The notes beneath the pieces are model-generated. The model was given only the letters and a program-made list of their open reading frames with translations. It made no database searches and was not told where the DNA came from. A program made the translations under genes and the position numbers. Below, piece by piece: positions 12,395-23,699 of a DNA stretch of 64,000 nt (its first letter is position 1; the number at the start of each line of letters is the position of its first letter). The stretch spans positions 4,082,846 through 4,146,845 of the forward strand of contig SCFE01000004.1 of NCBI GenBank assembly GCA_004352715.1. Direction: 5' to 3'. The DNA comes from Hofstenia miamia. Taxonomy: Eukaryota; Xenacoelomorpha; Acoela.

Positions 12395-12800
12395 GCAGAG
12401 CTAGACATGGGTCACATAATGTGACCCATGAGCCATGCAACCCATCAGCATTGCGACCGCAACCAATTCTTTGAAGGTACTGAACTGATTCATGTATTCA
12501 TGTGAATATCCTTGCTCATACCTGCATTTGACCTTGAAAAAATGCAAAAATGAAGCTTTTATTTACATGACGTTGTTTTTTTATTCCCCAGGGACAATGC
12601 AGAGATTCTGAACTGTCTAGGGATGCATGGCATTGTGCTGTGCAGCAGTAATTTTTGTGCAACTAAATTAACTAAAATTGGCACTCACTTGCAGAATATC
12701 TTTTAAAAATCAATATCATAATGTTAGTAATGGTAATTATGGAACATGACCCATGTGACAGTGACATACGACCCATCTGACCCATCAACCCACGGTTCAT
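12395..12800. repeat. GACCCAT-motif repeat with a palindromic end, possible hAT-like MITE remnant
   Basis: Starting near CAGAGCTAGACATGGGTCACA, the sequence forms a perfect short hairpin (ATGGGTCACA-TAA-TGTGACCCAT). GACCCAT/ACCCAT recurs several times here and again at 12745-12795. The CAGAG start and inverted motif are suggestive of a hAT-type terminus. No complementary right terminus or target duplication could be matched. Confidence 0.35.
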
Positions 12801-12851
12801 TATCCTTTTTCGAATTGAAGTACAATATGTATTTAAGGGATATGAGTGTAT

Positions 12852-12888
<37 letters not shown>

Positions 12889-13133
12889 NNNNNNNNNNNN
12901 NNNNNNNNNNNNNNNNNNNNNNNNNNNNNNNNNNNNNNNNNNNNNNNNNNNNNNNNNNNNNNNNNNNNNNNNNNNNNNNNNNNNNNNNNNNNNNNNNNNN
13001 NNNNNNNNNNNNNNNNNNNNNNNNNNNNNNNNNNNNNNNNNNNNNNNNNNNNNNNNNNNNNNNNNNNNNNNNNNNNNNNNNNNNNNNNNNNNNNNNNNNN
13101 NNNNNNNNNNNNNNNNNNNNNNNNNNNNNNNNN
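12889..13133. other. assembly gap (245 Ns) inside a TA dinucleotide tract
   Basis: The gap is bordered on both sides by (TA)n, so it is a microsatellite-driven assembly break inside the GPCR intron. Confidence 0.95.
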
Positions 13134-16100
13134 TATATATATATATGTATATTCAGGTTATACCAAAAGTTCTTGGTCTAAATAAATAATTAATTAATTA
13201 GTCGATATTTTGAAAGATATCGCATATTTACACAATTAACTTAAGTGAGTCACCATTGCTAAGGGTCTGGGTTGTCAAAAAAATGTTGGGTTGAAAAAAA
13301 ATGTTGTGGCAGTGCAGTTCCTATATGCTTTGGTAATACCATCTATTTTTTATTTTTCATCACTTGGCCCAGCATAGTAATAAAATAATGGCAACAAAAT
13401 AGTTTATTTAACATTCTAATTACCAAAAAAGTGTTAAGTTAATTACCAGTAGGGTGTCCAGGCACCACAGATAATTTTCATCACTTAAAATTTAAAAACA
13501 ATAAGAAGCCGGATAATATTTGTATGTGCCTGTGACCTATGGGTTTATTGCAGGTTTCACAATCTTCAAGTTCTTGACATCATTTTTTCTTGAGCAGATC
13601 ATGTATCGAGCTTTTTCACCAATTATACATGACATTCCATTTTAGCAGGAACTACTGGTATTTCATTTTCTGTTATACATATTAGTTTCATTGTTTGCTC
13701 TTCAATGAAGATTTTTTACCCGTGGGATTTATTGCTGTTATACTGGGGGAATATGCAAAAAGACACCAGGGCATCATATGCAGTAATTCTAAAAAATTTA
13801 TAGAATCTGACAAGAGTCCATTTGCGCTTTTTCAGATAGAAGATTAGGTGTGGTAAGTATATCAAAATTATAAACGTCACCCTTGTATTTATTGTAATAA
13901 AAAATAATTTATATATTTCTATGTTCTTTGAATGAGGCTACAGCAATATAATGTAGTGAAGAGAACAACATACAATCTTTACGAAATATAATGAACAATA
14001 GTCATATGGTTTGAATTCCGACAATCGAATGAAATTTGCTTCTTCTATCAAGTTTTTGTATTTTTAAAGGGGGAAATAACATATTTCGCGGAAAAAACCA
14101 GCATAAGTACATTTTCAAGTTAGGAGAAATATCATAAGAAATAGACTGGAAAATTACTAGCTGCAGTGACGTTTTCTGCTGTTCCAATGTATGGTTCAAT
14201 AAGTTGCTAAACAATTCCCGTCCAGTTTGACTAATGTGTAGAGTCCTACCCTACCCATTTGTCCTGTATTTATATATATATATATAAATTTTTTGAACCC
14301 TTCACTGGCCAAGGTCAGTAAAAACAACTGATCTCCTAAATTTCCTTATTACTTTTAGAAGTATAATTGTACTCTGGCCTTGATGCCTCATACCTTTCTT
14401 TTAAGGGATGCCGAAAGTGATATTACAACACTAGCTTGAAATTTATTATATGTGCATGTGATCACTTGTCATATTACACAATGAAGAATTTGTTTGCTTG
14501 CTATGATGATGAAATTATTTTAAGTGTTGTGACAGATGCCAGAGATTTAGAAAAGGAATTTGAATGTGCATAAAAGGCAGTTAACCATGCAATACTTAAA
14601 TCTTTCCAAGTTTGTTAAAATTGTCACTATAGAAGAACAAAAAATAATAATTCTGATAGAAAGGAAAAAATTTGGCATAGAAAACATTAACTTCTACAGA
14701 AATACATCACATTGAAGATCTCTAAATGCCACCTTTGAATGCTTCCTTCTAGGCTCCAAGTTGGATGCTCTTGAAAAATTAAACCTATAGATGCCCTAAT
14801 ATCCTTAAGCTAAGTCTCAGTCATTCATACATTACCCCTCTCTACAGAGTTTAATATAACTATTCAGAATTTAATATAACTATTAATACTCTCTTAGGTA
14901 GTACGTACTATGGCCTCTGGCTGACAAGTAAGCACTTTGTCTTCCTTCAGAAAAAATGGCATCATTCATAGCTAGTGCTTTCTCTGCACATTATTGTCTA
15001 CCTTAATTATTGTCAGAAAATATTTGTTCACCTCATATGTAAATAAGTGACATAAAAATATCTCAATCAATTACAAATTACATTAGCTAAGAAGCTTATT
15101 GCACATGTTGGGACTGAATGGCAAAGTCATATAATTTACACTAAGCTAATTTGACTTCAGGTTTGTTATTAACAATGGTTGTTTATTACAATGGCAGGCA
15201 TGACCTGCAATTATTCTCAAACCAAATCAATTAATCTCATTAGGTAAAGATCAGCATAATTATACTTAGCAAAGTACTAGTAACAAAATGCAAGGATAAA
15301 ATAGTTGTTAATCAAAAGTGAAAAGTAAGGCAGGAATTGAGATTAAAAGTTTTTGAAAACAACAATTGGGTGCTTATGCAAATTTACTGATACTGGTAAC
15401 ATATTTGCTAAGTCATATATTTCATTAAATTAACATATTGTTCTGCTACTTGTTTACATGTTTCATTTTAACATGTCAATGAAAAATTCAAAGCAAATAT
15501 ATAAGACACTTAATATTAGAACATATTTTCCTAACAAATTATTGAATGTATATAATCGCTTAAATAATAAACTTACTTCACAGCTAACCCCTATGCAGTA
15601 CAAAAATGGTTCATTTATAGATTAACATTGATCCAAGTCAATGCTAATGTGACATTAATGAGAGACCTTAAGTGGCAAAGTCATGCCAGCCTTTATGTCA
15701 TATCTTTCAGCATTCATGTTAATCAATAAATTTTGCAGATAAACAGACTCTAATATACACCAAATATAAGAAATAATAAACCCTGAACTTGAAAATTTCA
15801 ATTTTTTTACACAATCAGATATCTACTCAAAAATTTTGTGAGCAGAAACTTGCAAATTCCAATTGTTCTATGAGGTTCTTAAACTGGTGCAGACACAGCT
15901 TAGCTGTATTTCACTATCAATAAATAATAACACTTTATATCAACACTAATCAATAGGCTATATACTTTCTTACCATGTGGGGTTGATTCCTCTCATATAA
16001 GCCTCCACAGATCTTATGCTGGTTTGGCTTAAATGAGACACTCAAACACATGAATAATGAGCTGCTACAATCAAAATTACATATATTGTGTAAATAATAC

Positions 16101-16572
16101 AGTAGAAACAAGTAATGTATGTATTTATAATTTCTTTAAATTAAAAAATATTGTATTGCAAAAACAATCACTTATATTCTTCAGTTGATCTTGTAGAAAT
16201 TAATTGAAAATTAATTCAAACCACCTTTAAACTAAAGCACTTTTTTAAAAAACATGATGTCTGCATTTGTAATTCCTTAGAATTCAAGGGATTGCACTAT
16301 TTTGGCAGGAAAATTTTGAAGGTTTGCAATTTCTTGTTAAATATTTTTGAAATGATCAAATAAGGCTATAATCCTAATGGGTTGATACAAAACTCTATAT
16401 CAACACAGGCTATGATGAACTAAATCATTGCTGAATATCAATTACCACTGACAAGAAAGAAGAATTTCAAAGAAAATTGAGCATTTTTAGACACCAACAA
16501 AACCAAATTTTAAATGTTGAGTTTTAAGAGCACAAAAATAGCTTTATAGATTGAAGATTAATCATGGCTTAC

Positions 16573-16878
16573 TTTAAATAAATATAAGTAATGACATACT
16601 CTACAAATATATATGTTGAGATCTGGTGGTGAGTATCCAAAATAATCTCCTCCCAGCATAACATACCCATCATTTATGATCACCATTGTGTCCCAAATTG
16701 CAAGACATTTAAGCAGTGTTATTGATGAATTTTGGACTTTAAAATTTGAAGCTGTAAAGTAACAACAAGTGTTCAATACAATTCCTACTGAGGTGATCAC
16801 CACTCCAATCACTGCAAGAATATTTGCCAATTTGTATTCAAAGTATTTATCCTCTCTTGTAGCAGTCAAATTCTTCAT
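16573..16878 (-). CDS. class A GPCR, first coding exon: N-terminus, TM1 and TM2
   Basis: From ATG at 16878 (minus strand) 102 codons run to a phase-0 donor AAA|GTAAGC. The short N-terminus carries an N-glycosylation sequon (NLT). TM1 spans roughly residues 19-43 and contains GIVLN, matching the conserved GxxxN. TM2 contains LAIWD, matching the conserved LAxxD. Cys residues just before TM3 (ICRVC) can supply the extracellular disulfide Cys. Without splicing the frame stops 4 codons past the donor. Joined to 12240-11581 it gives ~321 aa with all seven helices. The gene is intact at sequence level and is the most credible host protein gene in the window. Confidence 0.83.
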
Positions 16879-16972
16879 ATCTATAAAAAAATTTAATTAT
16901 TCAATTGAAATATATCTTGTAGTGTATAATTGATTATTGTCAGTAGCTATGTGATGTAACCTGTAAATATTA

Positions 16973-17700
16973 GTGGATGTTATATTAGTAAACATGAGTA
17001 ATGTACAAAAGGAGAAAGCATGTAGCAGTGTTTGTAGTTTATACATTGAAGCTATACATTCTTGTTGTTACATTGGCACCCAATGCAAGATGACTCCTCC
17101 TCTTTTGACAACGTTGACACAGTCTTTTGGTGTTTGGAAATTTAAGTTTATGGCATGGGCAGTGGAAAAAGGATTAGATCACACAAAACAGCTGGTGGTG
17201 TTACCATCAGCCATTGAGGACCAAATTCTTCAAGGCATTGAAAGCAAATTTTTGTCGAGATATACTACATTGAAAACTGCATTAATTGCGACATCAGAAG
17301 AATATGATAGACTGACAAGACCAAGTAATCCTTCTGCTGAATGGTCAAATATCGTGATTAGTCAACCTTCTGCCAGGATAGAAGCTCAGTGTTCATTAAC
17401 AAAATTCGCACAGTACCGGAAGGTAAATGACGAAGCAGGAAAAGCCAGATTTATTGACACTCTTCCTGAACTATTGTGAAATCCTAACTTCAGTTCAGTT
17501 AGCAAGCTTTGTCTCAACCTTCTTGGATTCTACTTTTCCTACACATTCATTGATTTCTGTGTTATCAAAGGAGAACCTATAATGCAAATCTTCTGGCAAG
17601 GTACATTGAGGAAAATGCTGAACCCTAATAACTTGTTATTCCTGTCAAGAAAAGGGACATATTGCAAGACAATATCCAAAAAACAGGCTCAGCCAGTCTT
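16973..17700 (+). pseudogene. Gag-like retroelement remnant with zinc knuckle
   Basis: The 168-codon ORF at 16973-17479 contains FGVWKFKFMAWAVEKGLDH and a later AQYRKVNDEAGKARFIDTLP, the composition and W-rich start typical of LTR-retrotransposon Gag proteins. After a stop and frame changes a CCHC-like knuckle appears at ~17633 (CYSCQEKGHIARQY, CX2CX4H, with the final Cys replaced by Tyr). No LTRs, protease or RT were found next to it. It lies 95 bp beyond the GPCR start on the opposite strand and is presumably an unrelated insertion. Confidence 0.5.
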
Positions 17701-18680
17701 GTCATGTGGGGAGAATGACTGAATGGCATCATATATCTTTTCAAAAATCAATATATTTTATTCAATTTTTAATATATCAAGCTAATATTTTGCATGCTTG
17801 TTCATCTATTTCATGGAATGCAAATTGCAAAGTTTTAGACATTTATATTAATAACTGATTGAGAATGTGGACTACAAACAAGGACTACTATTTTTTCATA
17901 TTAAAATTATAGTTGCGCAACTATTATTTGTCCAAATGTGTCCCAAATTTGTGTGCAGTGGACCATTATTATCTAGTTTAATTTGTACAAGTCTTAAAAA
18001 AATTTAATAAAAATTGACAGATTTATAGCAATTTTTTAAAAAAAATCGAGTTTCGAAAAACCTGAAAATCCTGATATCTCCTGAACTTACTTTTAAAATT
18101 TTTGGAATCCTCGTAAAATTTTAAGGATGAATACATGGTCATTTAAAAAAGAGTGGTTTTTTTCTGCACCAGCCCTGAAAATCAACACACAAAAATGAAA
18201 AGTTAAAATCCCCAAAAAAATAAGAAAACCAATTTCTAGTATGGGTAGTAGCAGTAATCTGATCATTCTGAAAAGGGGTGGGTGGCCTATTATCGACCCT
18301 TCTGAACAAAATTGTTAAAGGGACCAAAGTTGTAGCTCTAAAACTGACAGAGCAGTGACCGTTTTAACTTAGGGGTAAAAGCCATATTATATATCTAGCC
18401 CAATTTTTAAAAAATTCTTTTTTTTATAAGAAATATGTATTCTATTGCCATAAAAATGTGTGTACATGTGTATAATGTTCTAATAATCCTAATTATAAAG
18501 TTTCATGTTCATATAGTTAATATTCACTGAGAATTTTAAAGTTTAATTTTTAATTTTTACTTGAAAAATCTAAATTTTGAAAAAATTTTTAAATTTCTTT
18601 AAAAAACTCTTAAAAAATTGAATGAAATTTAACAAAACAAACATTACTAGATGCAATTTTTTATTTAAAAGTGATATAAC
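17701..18680. other. AT-rich non-coding sequence, left flank of YR unit
   Basis: There is no supported gene. A stretch near 18065-18120 (CTGATATCTCCTGAACT followed by TTTGGAATCC) resembles one near 25900-25965 (CTGATATCTCAGGAACT, then ATTTGGATTCC), and loosely one near 51690. This may mark the left parts of two related mobile units. Confidence 0.35.
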
Positions 18681-18689
18681 TAAGTTTTT

Positions 18690-20080
18690 TGGTAGTCCAA
18701 CTAATATTGACTGAGTAATAAAGGATTAAATACCCCAATTTTACCAAAAATTCAAATTTTTTTAAAAAATAGTCAAATTTTTTGTGAGCAACCTATATAA
18801 ATAGTTTTTCAGATACTAATTTTCATTTAGAAGTAAAAAAAACAATTTTCAAGATGATTGAATTCAAACTTATTGAGAAAAAATAAGTTTCGCCATCTCT
18901 GAAAAAAAATTTGGTGAGGTAAGATTGCTTGCATCTTTTCAAAGTTAGTTTCCCATTTCTAATTACTTTTCTAGGTTTTAATTTGCAATCGAATATAAGT
19001 GGTCCCAAGTCTATAACACCAATATTGACTGAGATATTAACATTTTCCTAACGCCCCAGAAGGCTGTATCCTATATCAAAGTTTGAAATAAATGCTAATA
19101 TCTCAGTCAATATTGGTGCTACGGACGTCGCAGTACTTTTATTAGCTTGCAAATTAAAAACTACATCTAGAAAAGTACTTATAAGTGGTCTAAGACATGG
19201 CCTACTATGTTTGCGGTTGTGATTTTTTATGAGTTAACCCAACCTTTTTTACCTGAAATTTTAAAAAGTAATCGTAATTATCTCCGTGAATATTGGTGCT
19301 ACGGACGTCGCAGTACTTTTATTAGCTTGCAAATTAAAAAATACATCTAGATAAGTACTTATAAGTAGTCTAAGACATGGCCAACTATGTTTCCGATTAT
19401 GATTTTTAATCACTTAACACAAACTTTTTTAACTGAAATTTCAAAAAGTAATCGTACATATCTCCTTTAATATTGGTGCTACGGACTTGGGACAACTTCC
19501 AATCGATTGGAAATTAAATTTTGAATCTAGAAGCATTTACATTTCTATTATAACTTTGTTTCCCTACGAGATAAAATTGTAGTTTAAACTGCCTTTGAAT
19601 AAATTTTGTCTTGATAGGAAAACTGGGACTATATCTTCGATCACGCTTAGAGAACGATTTTAACCAGTAAATTACAGCACTCTGAGCAAGATGGAAGGCA
19701 TAGCCTACACTACAATTTTATCTCTTAGGGAAACAGTGTTAAAAATATAGTGTCAATGTATCTAGATGTAAAATTTGATTTCCAATCAATTGGTGGTAGT
19801 TTCAAGTCGATCAGATCAATATTGACTGAGATATTGGTGTTTAAAGTAAGTCGGGAATTAATAAATTCTAGTCGCATTTTAGCGAGTCCCAGACGGTAAA
19901 TTACGTGACTCTCAGCGTGATCGAAGGTATTACTTTAGTTTTCCTATCAAGGAATAGGTATAGCCTACACTACAATTTTATCTCTTAGGAAAACATTGTT
20001 AAAAATATAGTGTCCATGTATCTAGATGTAAAATTTGATTTCCAATCGATTGGTGGTGGTTTTAAGTCGATCAAGGGTAA
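18690..20080. repeat. ~180-bp repeat family, cluster A (both orientations)
   Basis: Units of 180 bp with the core AATATTGGTGCTACGGAC run rightward from ~19110 (matching positions 19111 and 19291 are exactly 180 bp apart). Units in the opposite orientation occupy ~18690-19040. A perfect 22-bp inverted repeat (ACCAATATTGACTGAGATATTA, 19018-19039, against 19097-19118) forms the turning point. A 16-bp palindrome, TTCCAATCGATTGGAA, lies at 19497-19512 and a variant at ~20040. The cluster flanks YR copy 2 on its left. Confidence 0.85.
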
Positions 20081-20089
20081 GAAATAAAG

Positions 20090-20310
20090 CTCTTAAATGT
20101 TGGATTCCACAGGGATAACACTGCTTACTTTGATGGTGGTAAGCTAAAATGTTGGATTGCACAGGGATAACAATGCTTATTTGGTTGGTGGTAAGCATGC
20201 ATACAGGGATAAAACTGCTTACTTTGATGGTGGTATGTATGCATACAGGCATAACAATGCTTACTTTGATGGGGGTAAGCTAAAATGTTGGATTGCACAG
20301 GGATAAAAAA
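20090..20310. repeat. tandem minisatellite, ~45-60-bp units
   Basis: About five imperfect copies of a unit containing GCACAGGGATAACAATGCTTA and TTTGATGGTGGTAAGC lie just upstream of YR copy 2. Small minus-strand ORFs here are translations of the repeat, not genes. Confidence 0.8.
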
Positions 20311-20339
20311 GCTGATGGTAAAGAAAGGGAGTAGTGCTT

Positions 20340-20610
20340 TGCTCTTATAGTTTGCAAGGCACAATCCCCTTTTTTTAACAATAAATTTTCATTCACTAAA
20401 GCAAACTTTTCATTGTAATCCAAGGGGATGGTGCTTTGCATACATAGTATGCAAGGCATTGTCCCCTTTTTTACCAATAAATTTTCATTCACTAAAGCAA
20501 ACTTTTCATTGTAATCCAAGGGGATGGTACTTTGCATACATAGTATGCAAGGCATTGTCCCCTTTTTTTTTACCAATAAATTTTCATTTACTAAATAAGT
20601 AAACCTTAAT
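20340..20610. repeat. tandem repeat, 96-97-bp period, ~3 copies
   Basis: GCAAGGCA(T/C)(T/A)(G/A)TCCCC recurs at ~20354, 20451 and 20547, each followed by AATAAATTTTCATT. It ends ~80 bp before the YR copy 2 start codon and may be part of the element's 5' region. Confidence 0.8.
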
Positions 20611-20686
20611 AAATTTATTTTATGCACTAAATTTGTTACATTTTTTTATTTTAGTGCTACTTTCTAAGATGCTTGCAATGTTTTAG

Positions 20687-23310
20687 ATGAGCGTATCTCA
20701 GTCTCTTTTTGATCTTGCTAATTTTATATATGGACCCACAGATGAGCCTACGCCAGTCCTTCCAGATAGGCCATCCTGTGATCATTGTGTTGTGTCCTTA
20801 AGAAGGTATATTTTTGCCTTGTAAAAATGTTTTAGCACTTTGCTTAGATTTGATGCAGACTCAGCTCCACTAGCAGCTGTAGATGATTCCCTTTTGCTCA
20901 CCTCTTCCCCAGATATAGTTGAAATGACACCCTTGAGTGATGTGCGATTGTCAAAACGCTTGCCATCAACACCTAAGCTGTACCTTATAATCATGTTTTT
21001 AACCACCTAATCAATATTTAGCCTATTTCATGACAATTTTGAGACCCCAAATAAGTCCTCAAAAGAATTTTTTGAAACAGTGGGTCAAAAAGAACTGTAA
21101 GTTATGTGCTTAGTAGTTGTTTTTTAATATATCTTTAGATTTGCGTCACCAATGCCATCTCCAGCTGAATCAAATCAGATGTTATCAACTGAAGAAGATA
21201 CAACTGTTGTTTCTCCTCTTGATACTCCTGCAGAGAGTAAAGAGAAGTGTGCTAAGAAGCTGTAGGTTTTTTAACAATATATATTATATACAATTATCAC
21301 TTTAGTACTATAGATTTAGGTATATTTGATGCAGGCATTTGTGCTTTTTGTGACAAAAGTGTTGCCAACTTTAGCAAACCCATGAAAACCCATGGATTGG
21401 ATGAGACTACCCGTAAAATTGCTACAATGCTTTCAAAAAAGTCAGCAAAGGTTGTGAAGAAATTTTACTTTTGCAAAGTGTGCAAATTTCTTTCAGTCAA
21501 TAAATCAAACCATAGAGATGTAAGCCACAAGCCAGTCTTTGAAGAACTGGCTCAAGGTATGCTTTTCAATTTTCTTCTCCCTTACTTTGATTATATAGGA
21601 CAACTTCCAGAATCTTTAAAGCCAAAGTCGCCTCCACCATTTAACGATCAGCTTGAAGATTTACTCTCAAGTTTTATGTCACAGGAAAAATACTTGCTTG
21701 GAAAGCAGTACAAAAATAAAGAAAGGCTAAATCACTGCATAAGTGATTTCAACTCTCATGTATGTGATTATTATTTTTTATAAATATATATTTTATTTAG
21801 ATGAAATTTGTGAGGCAGGTTGCGCATGATACCAACCAATTCCAAAATATGGATGCAAGAGCACCATTTCTTAAATATTTAATTGAGACCAAAGAGAAGG
21901 CCAAGTATGGATTGTTTTGCCTCCACAATCACTTGATAGAATTGCACAAAATTCTTATACATTGTACAGGCAGAGATGATGTAAATTGGCCAACCAAGGC
22001 TCTTCATGTACTGAAGAATGCCAGTGGGCGAATTGGTAGACTGGAGCCTGCAGGAATGGGAGTGGCAAAGGACCTCCAGCCAAGTTGCTTCCCAATAATT
22101 AAGAGCCTTTATAATGTATGCTATTTTTATCTACTTCTATACTAATTATGTTTAGAGCTTAATGGCCTATTTTGCCTCAGAGCCAAGCATGGACGATTTC
22201 TTTCGAAAAAGTCTTGTGCTTTACCTCCTCATTCAAAATGGATGTCGGCCTGCGACTGTTGAGAACCTCACAATTGGAATGTGGAGGAGGTTTGTTTTTA
22301 GCAAAAGAAAGTATGCTAACTTTTATTTTAGAAGGCAACCTATAACAGATCAGACATATATCACTATATTGGTTGTGCCAAAGGAAGTGTACATAATGTA
22401 CAATACACAACAATCAGTCACTCAACAAAAAGTCCAGGAGATCCTCCAACAAATGCCAAGATTTAAAACATCAAAATCATTTGTTGGGGTTCTAAGTGTA
22501 AGAAAGGATGTCTACTTTCTTGTTGAGAAGCAAACTTTCATGCGTCATGAGGATGATCAAATTGTTGGTGCACCTGGCAAAAAGATCTCATTGGCGCATG
22601 GTAGAACTGCTGAGTTCGCCAGAGATGTGATGTCACATTTTAAGATTGAAGGTTTTAATTTTCCAAAGTATTATTACAAAGTATTTTTAGGATATCTTAA
22701 TTCAATCCTCATTAGAAAAGAATTGGAGTCCTGTGCAGTAGGTGAAGCAGCAGATGTTAGGGAGTGTGTCTCCTACTCATTGGAGCACACTGAAGGAACA
22801 GGGAGACAATTCTATAAAAGAAAGAACTTAGCGGAGTCCAGCAACAAAGCTGCTTCACTATTTACAAAGAAGCTTGATCCCTCCTGTAAGCCTTTTTGCT
22901 TATTTTGTTAATTAATCATTCTTTAGGCTTGCCGTCAGTTCCTGCTAATATTGATGTGCCATCAACGTCAGCATCTGCTGTAATTCCAGATGGTAAACAA
23001 ATCATTTTTTGTCTATATTAAATTTTTTTTTTTAGATGTATCAGATGAATATATTGAATCTGATTATTCGGACAACATCAATCTAATGGAGGAAGTAAAG
23101 AAGAGATTCTTCAATCGAATGACATCCACAGCAAAGGATGAGATAACACCATATTTTGCTGTTTTCTTTAAAGACTTTGAAAATTCCTTCAAGCAAAAGC
23201 GTGCAATTGGAAGGAATGACATTAGAAGCTTTTGCCAAAGGCACCGAGTTCCTGAGGGAATTGGTGAAAAACTCCGCCAAAAGGCACGCAAGATTTTTAA
23301 ATCACTGTAA
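20687..23310 (+). CDS. intact tyrosine-recombinase (Crypton-like) transposon gene, 11 exons with mini-introns
   Basis: Exons: 20687-20805, 20848-20979, 21022-21096, 21139-21261, 21306-21759, 21801-22115, 22156-22289, 22332-22651, 22691-22885, 22927-22992, 23036-23310. All ten introns are GT-AG and 39-44 nt. The exons sum to 2208 nt, a continuous 735-codon frame. A Cys/His region (CAFCDK from residue ~162, then FCKVC...H...H) precedes a recombinase domain with Arg437 (NGCRPATVENLT), Arg566 (LIRKELE), His590 and Tyr599 (LEHTEGTGRQFY). The His-to-Tyr spacing of 9 and Arg-to-His spacing of 24 match the family. The usual box-II His is Ile563. A ~90-residue C-terminal basic helical module (FKQKRAIGRNDIRSFC) is shared with copy 3. 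By family it would cut and rejoin DNA through Tyr599. ATTTTAG just before the ATG could be an acceptor for a 5' UTR intron. The splice model is my reading. Confidence 0.85.
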
Positions 23311-23339
23311 ATAAATTGTAAATATTCTTTATTTACTTG

Positions 23340-23600
23340 ATATTTAAGTACTGAATGCAGTGGGAATGTATGTTTGTCAGCCAAAGGAGAGAATGCTTGT
23401 TAAGTACTGAATGCAGTGGGAATGTATGTTTGTCAGCCAAAGGAAAGCTTGCTTGATAAGTACTGAATGTATTGTGATTGGCAGCAAAAGGAATGCAGTG
23501 TCTATTGTGTGAATGTCTTGTACCTGTATAGAGATTCATAGAGTATTTAGCACATTCATTCTCTATTGAATGAAAGGTATGGGTTAAAATCCCATTGAAT
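23340..23600 (+). repeat. 3' region of YR copy 2 with 56-bp tandem units containing TCAGCCAAAGGA
   Basis: Starting 30-40 bp after the YR stop, a 56-bp unit (GTACTGAATGCAGTGGGAATG...TGTCAGCCAAAGGA) repeats about 2.5 times, with motif starts at 23377 and 23433 and a degenerate one at ~23480. The region matches the 3' flank of copy 3 (29450-29620), so it belongs to the element. Minus-strand ORFs here are repeat translations. Confidence 0.75.
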
Positions 23601-23699
23601 CTTAACAGCAATATTATTTATGATGGCACTTCAACTTTTAGTTGTATGGTGTCAGTACAATATGGAAAAGCTAATATTAGCTTGTCTGCAGCACTGAAT

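Larger units (their letters stand above)
12241..16572 (-). other. 4.3-kb intron of the GPCR gene
   Basis: The intron lies between the donor AAA|GTAAGC (16573/16572) and the acceptor ...ATTTTAG|GTATTC (12241/12240), both phase 0. It holds a GACCCAT-rich repeat (12395-12800), a (TA)n tract with a 245-N gap (12889-13133), a short (TA)n at ~14271 and otherwise AT-rich sequence without supported genes. Confidence 0.75.

Noticed and set aside
14481-14575. Small plus-strand frame starting MKNLFACYDDEIILS
   Set aside because: It stops after ~30 codons and shows no clear family resemblance; possibly an old repeat fragment.
15976-16072. Minus-strand exon-like stretch in the GPCR intron (acceptor GATTGTAG, open frame, donor CACATG|GTAAGA)
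   Set aside because: The peptide is not TM3-like, the phases do not fit the flanking phase-0 exons, and the direct two-exon join already gives a complete seven-helix receptor.
20090-20610. Regularly spaced repeats that superficially resemble a CRISPR array
   Set aside because: Units are contiguous tandem repeats without distinct spacers, in a eukaryotic genome.
20022-20627. Minus-strand ORFs with repeated CYPC/HHQSK and ENLLVKKGTMPC segments
   Set aside because: They are translations of the 45-60-bp and 97-bp tandem repeats, not protein genes.
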